A stretch of 64,000 nt of DNA, from positions 899,688-963,687 of the forward strand of contig NC_087064.1 in NCBI RefSeq assembly GCF_963678635.1, read 5' to 3'. The translations under genes were made by a program, and so were the position numbers. Positions 21,968-32,513 of this stretch are shown piece after piece; the first letter of the stretch is position 1; each line of letters begins with the position of its first letter. The notes under the pieces are model-generated. The model was not told the DNA's origin. It ran no database searches and worked only from the letters and a program-made list of their open reading frames with translations. The stretch comes from Symsagittifera roscoffensis (taxonomy: Eukaryota; Xenacoelomorpha; Acoela; Convolutidae).

Positions 21968-23963
21968 CCACTGCTGCAAACTAAAAATATTATACGCATA
22001 GTAGCAAAATTACTAACTACATCAGACGCTATTCACGCTGTTTTCCCTCACGGTTTTTTCCCCGACGACTAAGGTAACTGTGAATTTAATAATTTTCAAA
22101 CAAACTAATTCAAAATAGAATTAACCATTTTATTCAGTAATTTGCATTTTCTTTAGTCTTCACACCACGATCACTTTCAAAACAAGAAAAAAAACAAATA
22201 AAAACATAAACTCTGTTTTTCATCTTAAATTCTATTAAACCAACAGCACTAAATGATGCAGTAAAAGTCAATTCAAAGTAGTAAATTCATTTCTAAATTA
22301 TTTCCCTAAATGTAGAAAATTTAAGTACGATGAAAATCAGTTTATACTTTTCAATCCCAAAAGCAGTAAAATTTAGTCATAAAAGCAGTAAATCCATACA
22401 AATGAAATGCAGTACTAATCTCTTCTATATCTTTTCTTCAAACGCACAGAAATTCTATCCACAATCGCACAGCTCGCCCACGAAGAATTGTTCAAAATAA
22501 TGAATTCAAATTTTAAGTTTTCATTAACAACGACTAAACCAGCAATAACAATTTTCCACTTTTCCTTTTACCCGGTTGGAATGGAAATATATAATAACCA
22601 AACTAACCAACGCAGCTTACTAAACACCATAAACCATAAACTAACAGCATGACTAAGAAAAGAAAACCCACGGTACCCAAACCGGATTAACCCAGCTTAA
22701 AACTGGATAATTTATTCTTTTGAAGACTATAACCAAGTCTAAAAAAGGAATAATAAAACAGCAAAAAGTCGCAAGACAAACCAAACAATTTGAGTTTTGA
22801 GAAAAGGACACAACCAACGAAACAAAAAGAAAACCAGAAATAATATAACATAAAAAGTTAACACAAAACAGGACCCCTTAAAAAACCAGCCCCAAATCAT
22901 ACTCCCACTCCTGGCCTAACCCACCAGAGAGGACGTTTTGAGCATGCTCTATTAACGGCCTAACCCACCGTGCTACATCCACGCTTTGTGACTATATCAA
23001 TATTTTTGACAAGAGGTACTCAAGTGTGAGTAACTCTTAAAAATAACTGAACTAAAACTAAAACGCTTTTGCGAAAACAATTAACCAAAATCATAACTAA
23101 AAAATTAAAATTAACAAAACTTATTAAAGGTAAATTATAATATGCAGTACATAGATTACACACAACCACAAAGACGAGCATCAAATGACTAACCCATCAT
23201 ACTCAACTTGCAGAATGGCTAAGTACAACCGATATGCCGCCCACAAACACGACTCAAAAAGGATTTAGAGTACGACTTGACTTCGCAGAAAAGGACTTCA
23301 TTGAATCAGACCAATGACCACCTCGATGTTCAAGTATACGTACAGATCCGAGTTACAAGGCATTCCCTCCAAACACGATCTTCACGCCATTCCCAGACAA
23401 GAGTGATACTCAATCAGTTCTCCACCTAAGCAGAACAAACAATCATAGCAAACCATTGTGAAATCAGATTGATTTCACCGGCGGTCGCAGCCATCGTCGA
23501 ACAAACAACTAACAACTTCCTATCGACAACTCCAGCTTCCTGGAGCTCTCTTCTCCAAGAACAAAACAAGAAATGATGCTCGCCAAATACCAACGACCAT
23601 CATCCATCCTTCATGACAGATAGAAGATAAAAGATTCAAAACTCTGTAAACCCCGGATGGGTGGAACCAGATATGAACTAATTAATTATTGGCTAGAAAT
23701 TGGATATTCTATCTCTATAAAGTATTTCAAATTAACCAATCACGATCCATCTAACTAACAACCCACTTATTTGTAAGTGCAAAATTTACTTGTAAATTCA
23801 GCACCAGAGAGATTTGAACTTAACTTAGAAATTAGTTACCTCTCCAAGATAACTTTAGCAATCGCAATAAGCCAAAAGACTCTAGATCTATTGAACCTAG
23901 CAGAGACTAGTTAAAAACCCTGAGACTAGTAGAAATAAGAGCAAGATTAGGATCGGTATTAGA
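21968..23963. other. A/C-rich, G-poor non-coding sequence
   Basis: About 2 kb without a supported gene. The plus strand remains conspicuously poor in G and rich in A until about 23.2 kb, as in the preceding frames, so this may be the non-coding 3' end of that element. A paired CGGCCTAACCCACCG-type motif occurs near 22912-22930 and 22958-22972. No long terminal repeat pair could be matched by eye. Confidence 0.4.
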
Positions 23964-24813
23964 CTAAAAAGTTGCACCTTCCTTCTGCGGTAACAAGCTC
24001 ATCGAAGGTTTTGATACCGCTATCGTTTCCAGAACATCCGCTGCGTTGTCAAAGACTCTTTCACTGGGAATCAGGTAGCGATCACTGTCAGTATCCTGAT
24101 ATACTTCCATCTCCAAGTCTCTTGATCGAGTCTCCACTAGCAATGAGTGGATCGCCAAATCTGACAATTGTGAACCTGCGCTCGAGTTCCTGTCTGAGTA
24201 GGTGTCGACTTCTGAGATACTCGAGTTGTGTTCAACTGATGAATCTGCCACGGAGCACGTCTCCACGGCAGGTTCCGACCTGTACGTTCTGCTCATCCAT
24301 CTAAACTCCCCGGACAAACTTTTATCCTCCAGGTCTTGTCGCTCTACAGAATATTTTCCTTCAACTCCGGACTCCCCGGACAAACTTTTTTGTTCCGGGT
24401 TTTGTTTATTGACTAGACAACTTTCTTCGACGTCCTTCTCCCCGGACAACCTTTCTTGTTCCGGGTTTTGTTCAACTTCTCCCCACTTCTGATCGGGAAT
24501 CTTATAGGTGACAGTCTTTTTTTTTGTTTTCCGGTCTCCTGTTCTCTTTGTTTATATGATGTCCTCATCAAACCGCTTTGAGGAATCGAGGATATTAGTT
24601 GCTGAACTACCGTCCTACAATCCCTTTCGTTTTCTTTGTGTTGGCGTCTTGATGGCTTTATCCTTACTTTCCCACTAATAATCAGCGATGCCATGGCTGC
24701 CGCCCATTCGGAGTCATATCTAGTCACTTCTCTCTCCAGCAATCCACCCACCATCCGCATCATTTGCGGTGTGACCTGCACCATTTTATCCAGCAAGGAG
24801 AGGCTGTTTATGT
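23964..24813 (-). pseudogene. C-terminal tail of the Gypsy pol, complete copy
   Basis: Two frames follow RNase H: 24413-24817, starting MNINSLSLLDKMVQVTPQMM with a helical, charged body, and 23964-24449, Ser/Glu/Asp-rich. The second contains three 22-residue repeats of the type KSLSGExxVExxxxVxxQxxE. The domain order where an integrase would normally sit (after RNase H) is taken by this acidic region. I do not recognise it as chromodomain, integrase or envelope. The two frames overlap, so a frameshift probably separates parts of one protein. Confidence 0.45.
24306..24500 (-). repeat. 66-bp in-frame repeat, three units
   Basis: CTCCCCGGACAA(A/C)CTTT starts at 24306, 24372 and 24438, exactly 66 bp apart, each followed by a form of TTGTTCCGGGTTTTGT. 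The unit encodes 22 residues on the minus strand. The breakpoint of the 6.4 kb duplication (24454) falls inside the third unit. Confidence 0.85.
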
Positions 24814-26084
24814 TCATACGAGAGAGTTCCTGTTGGACGTGGTTCGAGCGTACAACAGATCCGAAGGCACCAGGTCCTTATTTGATAAGATCTTCTTTCT
24901 GCTGCCTCCTGCACCGGTAACTCGGGGTGTCCCGGAATTGGATGTCCAAATGGGTCCAAACAACTTGCCAAAAGAAGCGCTTCTTAAGTTTATGTTTTTT
25001 AGAATCGAGAACCCTTCTTTTATTTCCGCCTGATTGGCTTGCTTTTTTTCTAGTTTCTCGTAAAATTCAGTCTTTTTGCTGAGGCTGTCAGCATTTTGGT
25101 GTTTGTCCCGCATCCTGTGCTCGATTTTCATGTGGTAGCCATCTAACCTGACTATCCACCGACCAAAATAGCTCTGGCCCATCGAGTAAGTCTTCAACCA
25201 GGATAGCGCTCTGTTGTCCACGCGTAACTTAAAGGGAGCGCTCCCCAAGTACGCGCGATACTTTTCCACGAACGTGACTACTGCAAAAATTTCTGCCTTC
25301 GCTGCACCATATTTCATTTCAGTGTCACTCAACCATTAACTGCCATATGCAATGGGACGGAGAACTTTTCTCCCATTCGATTCTTGCTCCTGATGCAGTA
25401 TTCCTGAGATGGCTACTTCTGAAGCATCACTGTCAAGAACGTACATGCTCTTCTCTGTGTGCATGCTAGCACTGGCGTCTCGCAGAGTTCCCGCTTTATA
25501 TTTTCGATGGCTGCTTGAGCTTTTTCGCTCCACTCGAACTTCTTTCCTTTGTTGCACATCAGTTTCTGCATTGGGTACACCTTGTTTGCGTATCCTTTTT
25601 TTGAACTCACGGTAGTAATTGGCAAATCCCAAGACGCTCATGAGCTGTGTATCCAGACTGGGAGCCTTCCTGTCAACACGGCTTCCACTACTTCCGGGTC
25701 CGGCTTCACGCCATGCCTGCCTACCATTCTCCCCAGGTACTTGATTGAATTCCTAAGGATTTCACATTTCGATGGTTTACATTTCAAGACCGCTCTTTTC
25801 GGGCTTGAAAGAGTTCCCGCTTTATATTCTCGATGGCTGCTTGAGCTTTTTCGCTCCACTCGAACTTCTTTCCTTTGTTGCGCATCAGTTTTTGCATTGA
25901 GTACACCTTGTTTGTGTATCCTTTTTTTGAGCTCACGGTAGTAATTGGCAAATCTCAGGACGCTCATGAGCTGTGTATGCAGACTGGGAGCCTTCCTGTC
26001 AATACGGCTTCCATTACTTCCGGGTCCGGCCTCACGCCATGCCTGCCTACCATTCTCCCCAGGTACTTGATTGAATTCCTAGGG
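24814..26084 (-). pseudogene. Gypsy RNase H and RT connection, left copy
   Basis: The RNase H domain is recognisable: YVLDSDASEVAISGILHQE (first catalytic Asp), PIAYGS then an in-frame TAA at 25333-25335, EMKYGAAKAEIFAVVTFVEK (Glu), LRVDNRALSWLKT (family TDHxAL), HQNADSLSKK (last catalytic Asp). Upstream, the connection segment is present twice because of a 326-bp internal duplication (QLMSVLGFANYYREF at about 25620 and a variant at about 25946). The stop and the duplication both break the pol frame. RNase H would degrade the RNA strand during reverse transcription. Confidence 0.85.
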
Positions 26085-26127
26085 ATTTCACATTTCGATG
26101 GTTTGCATTTCATGCCCGCTCTTTTCA
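25485..26127 (-). repeat. 326-bp tandem duplication inside pol, left copy
   Basis: GAGTTCCCGCTTTATAT starts at 25485 and again at 25811, an offset of 326, and the following sequence stays similar through CCGCTCTTTTC. The units differ at several positions (for example GCGTATCC against GTGTATCC). The duplicated part encodes the end of RT and the connection to RNase H. The same structure occurs in the right copy at 31871-32513, so it predates the 6.4 kb duplication. Confidence 0.85.
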
Positions 26128-27183
26128 TTCAACCAAAGACCTCACCGAGTCTCTCAATGAGGTCTGCCAAGGTGGGTGTTGCTATGACCACGTCATCCAT
26201 GTAGCACATCATAAGATTCCCTTACTTCTTGGTTGTTCTGGTCAAAGCCTGAGCCATCAGTGTTTGAAAGGTCGCTGTGGAATTGCGCAAGCCAATGGTC
26301 CTCCTCTTCCATTGGTACAACCCCTATTCACATGCGAATCAAGTCTTTTCTCTGTCCTTCTTCCACAGAGGGACCTGCCAGAACGCAGAACCCAGGTCCA
26401 ATGTGGTGAAAAACTTGGCATCGCCAAGTTTCGAGAGGCTCTCATCTATCCGCGGTATCGGGTAGGCATCTTTTATTGTTTCTGCGTTCAGTTAACGAAA
26501 GTCGCAACAAAACCTAAGCTGTCCCCTTTCTTTAGGGCCCTTTCAACACCACAAGCCCAAGGCGACTTCGAGGGTTCTATCACGTCGTATTCGAGCAACA
26601 TTTCTACTTCGGCTCTGCACGCTTCCAATTTGTGAGGCGTTATGCGCCTTGCACCTTCCCTATGGGTCTAATTCGATTTCATTTTCGAAAAAATTACAAC
26701 AACCAATCTCCGCCTATGTTTTGAAAAAACATCCGCGTTCCGATTTAAGACCGCCCTTAAAAATTCAAACTCTCCCTCACCTATTTTACATTTCAAGTGT
26801 TCTATTTCCGGCAAAACGGGTTTGTCGTATTCTATTTCATATGATAAGGGGCGTTGCGGAAAGTTCGAGCAGCTCGATAAGCGGTCATCCGTTTCGGATT
26901 TCATTGAAAACAGTTTAGTAAAAGATTTCAATTCTTTAAATCTCTTTAAAATCATATCATTATCAGCATGGCTGGGGCAGTTTTTCACATTCTGTCTTTC
27001 CAAGTTTAGTGTCTCCTCATAGTCGGTCCTCATCGGCAAAGCGTAGCCAAATTTAGTTCCACGCTGGATTGAAACCATGGTGTCCAGTGTGTTCAATAAC
27101 CCACTGGCACACAGTCCGTTTCGTGTTACTGAGAAGTTTTGGCCTAAAATCACTGTGTTTTGACTATTTGGGTAAGGTACCAA
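26085..27183 (-). pseudogene. Gypsy reverse transcriptase, left copy
   Basis: Read downward: a pre-RT linker (26668-27183) containing NPLVPYPNSQ-like sequence, ILGQNFSVTRNGLC and LRAVLNRNADVFSKHRR, then the RT fingers/palm. Visible blocks are KERGQLRFCCDFR then a stop then LNAETIKDAYPIPRIDE, the catalytic FFTTLDLGSAFWQVPL (26372-26410), GLRNSTATFQTLM (family FGLxNAPATFQ) and the catalytic YMDDVVIAT (YMDD at 26192-26203). Stops follow DFR, FACE and TTKK. Active-site aspartates are intact although the frame is not, so inactivation looks recent or patchy. Confidence 0.88.
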
Positions 27184-27308
27184 ACAAAACTGTTAACAGT
27201 CACTTAATGAGTTCAAATTTCTCATCCTAAAAACCATTACAACAGCCTGTCTCAGCTGTAGTTTTACTTTTCTGTCCAAAAAAACTGGCACCTTGTTCTC
27301 ATCAGTTA

Positions 27309-27703
27309 TTATTCTTTTTTCCGAACACTTAACATACTAACATACTTCCTGTCTGGGTTCCTAATCTTTATTAGTCCATTATTCAGATCGATCATCAAAT
27401 CAAAAATCCTGACGGATTTGCGCCCCAAAGTGAACTGATCTGAATCGTCCAGGTTCTCAACTACCAGGAAACTCATCCAAAGGTTCCGTCCTCCCATGTG
27501 AAGGAATTTGGTTCTCTCTCGGCTACGTAGATCGCTCCGCGGTTGGCGGCTGCCAATCTTAAGTTCGCGGCAAATAGGTCTTCCCTGGTAAAGCCCATTC
27601 TTCCCCATGTCTTTATCGGCATTACACTGACCACTGCTCCTGTATCTAGTAGTCCTGTTACTGCAATTTTCCTGCCATCTACGTCTAGCAGATGTGCAGT
27701 CAT
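27309..27703 (-). pseudogene. Gypsy aspartic protease and following segment, left copy
   Basis: The retropepsin active site reads VTGLLDTGAVVSVMP, with DTGA at 27635-27646, in a frame starting at 27703. A frameshift near 27480-27600 moves the continuation into another frame, where FLVVENLDDSDQFTLGRKSVRIFDLMIDL corresponds to the conserved Gypsy block ending the protease (family form: FxxGxDFIxxFDVxxDL; here RKS replaces RDF). Protease would cleave Gag-Pol after assembly. Confidence 0.85.
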
Positions 27704-28462
27704 ATCTGCTTCTTAACCTATGTGTACCGCATCTTGCTCCATCATGGTGTCATGACCGATTCTACTCTTCCTGACCCAAATACATCTGTCATAAGTGGTC
27801 GCTATCTGTTGTGACGTAGGTCCTAGTATAGATACTGATCCCGTCCATTTTCAACATGATATGGTCCATAGACTTCCAAGCAGCGCCCGTGAAGTTTCTT
27901 TATTCGATGGCCACTCGTTCTCAACAACGCTCGCAGAGCCCTTGACTCAGTGCGTGGCTCTACCTGTCTCATATCATCTGCATATGTATCCAAATGCATC
28001 ATAGTGAACTCTGAGTGTTCACTTAGGTTCCTGATCACCTGATGTCCCGCCACTGAGATTATTGACTGTATTTTGCTTCCTTGTGGCACCATGTCGAATG
28101 TCTGCCCGGAGATCACATTCAGTTTCATGCTCTAACTGCTCTGTGCTTTCATTTTTTCCACCTCCAATGCTTCAAAGGCGTTTAGCCTTCCCTGAGTTTT
28201 CTCATTTTCTAATTCGAGCTTGACTTTTTGTTCTATCTCCTTTGTCACTAACTCCAGTTGGACTCTGCTTGAAGCATCTCTCGTTGCTGCCTTATAGTCG
28301 ATCTTGAAATCGTCTGCCGCAGTCACTGGTTCAGGCTCACGCATTTCTTCAGTTACTGCCTGCATCTTCTTTGTTGCCAGCTCTTGCGGTTTCTCTTTTC
28401 TGTGTGCCTCCGCTTCACTCAACAGGCGTGCCTTGATGGCTTTCACACCCGATAAAGTTTCG

Positions 28463-30816
28463 TCATGCCTTGGATGCTTGATGTCTGCCACAGCATTGTG
28501 GACAATCCGATTTAAAATGAACCTCCAAGTTACAAAAGAAACACCTGGGGCCGAATTTCGCAACTACTCCTCTCATAAAATCTTCATGATCGGCTTCTGA
28601 CGCATCTTCATCCTCGAGGCTGAAGTCTCTTTTCCATGTCGTCCCTCGGTTTATACCAATTGTTACCCTGTATAGCTGGTCCATTGTTATTGTAATAGTT
28701 TTTGTAATTGGCAATAATTGTTTTTGTAATAGTCAGATCTCAATGGAGGCTTTAATAGAAGATATTCCTTGAATTTGAGTCTCAATTCTTCTGGTGTAGC
28801 GCATTAGTTAAAAGTGGTGTATAATGAGTTGCCAACATTGTTCGAAGCTCCTCGTTCTTCACACCATCGATGAATTTTGAGATTACTGTTAGGTTCAACC
28901 TGCTATTTGACTCATCTGGTTGATTACGCCTTCTAAGCATCTCCAGATCATCTAAAAACTTGTCTATTGTTTCATCTCACGTTGCCTCCGTTTCTCGAAG
29001 CGCATCATTGCTTGGTGTCTTTGTACTCCTCGGCCAAAACGATTCAAGAATTTTTTCAAAGATATTCTCAGCTGTGTCCCGCTGGTTATGCTTTTGGCCA
29101 TCACGCAATTTAGGGCTGTCCCTTCCAGGTTGCTAGTGAGCGCACTGCAATCTTGCCTTTCTGTCAAAACTCTTTCCTCAAATTGCAGTTTCATGACTTC
29201 TATCCAGGTATCTATACAGCCGTCAGATTCGTTTTTATAGCATCTTGGTTTCCTAAATACCCTCCTGGACCTCTTGCTACATTCACTGGTCCTAGATAGC
29301 CTCGTCAGGAAAGTTTCCAAGAACCTGTTCAGAGGTTCAAACGCTGTAGCCATTGACGTTGCATCTCGTGAATGCCCCGCTAGATAGAAGCTCCGGCTAT
29401 TCCTTCCTGTCCGAATCGCTGGAATGATTTTTTCCTTGATTCGCATGACTCCAGTTTGTAGAATCACATCCCCCAGTCGTATTTGCGTTCTGCATCGGTC
29501 TTTCGTTTGAGGTCGGTCTGTTGCCAACTGAACCTACTCTGACATTTGGGCCCCTCGGTCTTTTATCCCCTGTGGCATAGCTGGATGAGCTGTCCCTACC
29601 TCTCGTGGATCCATTTGTCCTTCTTCTGCAAGCTTGTTCATTGAAGTTCACTCTCAGCTCCCTGTTGGGTTCTCCTAAGGTTTCTACCCTATTCCTCTAT
29701 CCACTCCTGTTTCCTAGGAGCCCCTCCAACCTATCCATGATAGCCTGAGTGCGCCTCTCCGTCATCGCGTCTATTCTCGTGTCAAGAGTCCCAAGAGTAT
29801 GCTCTTGATGACTTCGTAACTTCTCCATATCGTCTCTCAATCGTATCTGCCTTTACTCAGCTTACCTCGTCATTCGCAACAAGTTTTTGGCCAAGTGTTC
29901 ATCAGTCCTCTCCTTCAAGCGTTTTTCACTTCTGCTGATTTCTTGCCTGTTGCGGTTGATCTCTTTCCGCGGGCTTTCTCTCTCGACTTGGACTGCCCTC
30001 TCCAGTTCACTCATTCTTTGCGACATCTTTTCGTTCTGTTCTCCTATATTGTTCACTATGCTAGTCAAGGCTTCTTCTATTGATGCACTTTCGCCCACTA
30101 ATGGCGTCACTAGTGGTGGTGTCACCCTGTTGAATCCAGGCAGTTTAGTTCTAGTCGATACCCGAGTCTTACCTCTCTGTCTCGATGTTTTTTCATGATC
30201 CGCTTCTGGTTCCGTTGATGGGTTACCTGACCCTGTGCTCCTGTACTTTCCAGGTTGCATTTCCGAATTTGTCATGGTATCAAGTTCTCTTGACTGCTGT
30301 GATCCATCTACGGTCTTGTTTAATTCCTGGCCACACCAAATCGGTCCGAAGAGCCAGTTTCCCTGTTGGTCAGTGCTCCATTTTCATGAGTCGAATTGTT
30401 GAGGCTTAGTTGAGATCTGATATCATCTTGTTCATCATCGTCCTCCTCTTCTTCCTGGGTTTCTTCATCGCCTCTACCCTTTCCCATAGTAAATGGGGAA
30501 AAATTCGCAAAGAATTCTTCACTCGTTCTAAAAACAAGGAGAACGTTGCCATTTTCTCGGTCACCCCATGCATCATTGTATTATCAGTGGGTGATTTTGT
30601 TGTCGCTACGTTTTCAGTCGAGATGTCGGACAGTTCCGACATCTCCTCTCGATCTAGAGTCCCGGTGGAAGTGGCAAATTCTTGGCCTTGTTCTACCGGA
30701 GTAGATTCCCTTGCCAATCTTCTGTTCCCACTCCCTTCCGTTCCACGTCCCACCCGATTCTCATCCAGGGCAGGGTTTGGATGGATCTCTCTTTCCAACA
30801 TTGCATTTTGGCCTTC
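28463..30816 (-). pseudogene. Gypsy gag, left copy (N-terminus replaced at the junction)
   Basis: Gag fragments in several frames: a charged N-terminal region (29862-30275), an Arg/Ser-rich part (29397-29651), the capsid-like segment (28964-29527, including CIDTWIEVMKLQFEERVL and HQAMMRFEKRRQRE) and a canonical CCHC knuckle CFFCNLEVHFKSDC (C-x2-C-x4-H-x4-C, 28502-28543). A helical linker rich in Glu/Lys (28132-28563) leads to the protease. Frame changes separate every piece. At its upstream end the duplication junction fuses it to the tail region of the right copy. Confidence 0.8.
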
Positions 30817-31203
30817 GGATCTCTCTTTCCAACATTGCATCTTGTTCCGGGTTTTGTTCAACTTCTCCCCACTTCTGATCGGGAATCTTATAGGTGACAG
30901 TCTTTTTTTTTGTTTTCCGGTCTCCTGTTCTCTTTGTTTATATGATGTCCTCATCAAACCGCTTTGAGGAATCGAGGATATTAGTTGCTGAACTACCGTC
31001 CTACAATCCCTTTCGTTTTCTTTGTGTTGGCGTCTTGATGGCTTTATCCTTACTTTCCCACTAATAATCAGCGATGCCATGGCTGCCGCCCATTCGGAGT
31101 CATATCTAGTCACTTCTCTCTCCAGCAATCCACCCACCATCCGCATCATTTGCGGTGTGACCTGCACCATTTTATCCAGCAAGGAGAGGCTGTTTATGTT
31201 CAT
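30406..31203 (-). pseudogene. 265-codon fusion frame across the duplication junction
   Basis: The frame begins in the post-RNase-H tail of the right copy (MNINSLSLLDKMVQ) and passes the junction near 30816-30840 into the gag N-terminal region of the left copy (HPNPALDENRVGRGTEGS, then acidic STGTLDREEMSELSDI). It exists only because the duplication joined the two segments in frame. There is no evidence that it is expressed. Confidence 0.8.
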
Positions 31204-32470
31204 ACGAGAGAGTTCCTGTTGGACGTGGTTCGAGCGTACAACAGATCCGAAGGCACCAGGTCCTTATTTGATAAGATCTTCTTTCTGCTGCCTCCTGCAC
31301 CGGTAACTCGGGGTGTCCCGGAATTGGATGTCCAAATGGGTCCAAACAACTTGCCAAAGGAAGCGCTTCTTAAGTTTATTTTTTTTAGAATCGAGAACCC
31401 TTCTTTTATTTCCGCCTGATTGGCTTGCTTTTTTTCTAGTTTCTCGTAAAATTCAGTCTTTTTGCTGAGGCTGTCAGCATTTTGGTGTTTGTCCCGCATC
31501 CTGTGCTCGATTTTCATGTGGTAGCCATCTAACCTGACTATCCACCGACCAAAATAGCTCTGGTCCATCGAGTAAGTCTTCAACCAGGATAGCGCTCTGT
31601 TGTCCACGCGTAACTTAAAGGGAGCGCTCCCCAAGTACGCGCGATACTTTTCCACGAACGTGACTACTGCAAAAATTTCTGCCTTCGCTGCACCATATTT
31701 CATTTCAGTGTCACTCAACCATTAACTGCCATATGCAATGGGACGGAGAACTTTTCTCCCATTCGATTCTTGCTCCTGATGCAGTATTCCTGAGATGGCT
31801 ACTTCTGAAGCATCACTGTCAAGAACGTACATGCTCTTCTCTGTGTGCATGCTAGCACTGGCGTCTCGCAGAGTTCCCGCTTTATATTTTCGATGGCTGC
31901 TTGAGCTTTTTCGCTCCACTCGAACTTCTTTCCTTTGTTGCACATCAGTTTCTGCATTGGGTACACCTTGTTTGCGTATCCTTTTTTTGAACTCACGGTA
32001 GTAATTGGCAAATCCCAAGACGCTCATGAGCTGTGTATCCAGACTGGGAGCCTTCCTGTCAACACGGCTTCCACTACTTCCGGGTCCGGCTTCACGCCAT
32101 GCCTGCCTACCATTCTCCCCAGGTACTTGATTGAATTCCTAAGGATTTCACATTTCGATGGTTTACATTTCAAGACCGCTCTTTTCGGGCTTGAAAGAGT
32201 TCCCGCTTTATATTCTCGATGGCTGCTTGAGCTTTTTCGCTCCACTCGAACTTCTTTCCTTTGTTGCGCATCAGTTTTTGCATTGAGTACACCTTGTTTG
32301 TGTATCCTTTTTTTGAGCTCACGGTAGTAATTGGCAAATCTCAGGACGCTCATGAGCTGTGTATGCAGACTGGGAGCCTTCCTGTCAATACGGCTTCCAT
32401 TACTTCCGGGTCCGGCCTCACGCCATGCCTGCCTACCATTCTCCCCAGGTACTTGATTGAATTCCTAGGG
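31200..32470 (-). pseudogene. Gypsy RNase H and RT connection, right copy
   Basis: Near-identical to the left copy, with the same in-frame TAA (31719-31721) between PIAYGS and LSDTEMKYG and the same 326-bp internal duplication. Small differences include MDQSYFGRW instead of MGQSYFGRW. Shared lesions show that the element was already dead when it duplicated. Confidence 0.85.
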
Positions 32471-32513
32471 ATTTCACATTTCGATGGTTTGCATTTCATG
32501 CCCGCTCTTTTCA
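31871..32513 (-). repeat. 326-bp tandem duplication inside pol, right copy
   Basis: Same structure as in the left copy: GAGTTCCCGCTTTATAT at 31871 and 32197, offset 326. Confidence 0.85.

Larger units (their letters stand above)
24454..30816 (-). repeat. 6.4 kb tandem duplication, left copy
   Basis: Bases match 30840-37204 at an offset of 6386 (6385 after a one-base indel near 30026). Differences I can see number at least eight, for example AAAAG/AAAGG near 24972, TATG/TATT near 24993, GGCCC/GGTCC near 25181, TTG/TCG-type changes near 26234, 26836, 27670 and 28672. That is roughly 99.9 percent identity. The copy ends in the gag N-terminal region where the right copy starts. Confidence 0.95.

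Noticed and set aside
24202-26635. Plus-strand frames over the Gypsy element (for example 25549-25941, 26264-26635)
   Set aside because: They are antisense shadows of the minus-strand pol, recur identically 6386 bp away and contain no domain.
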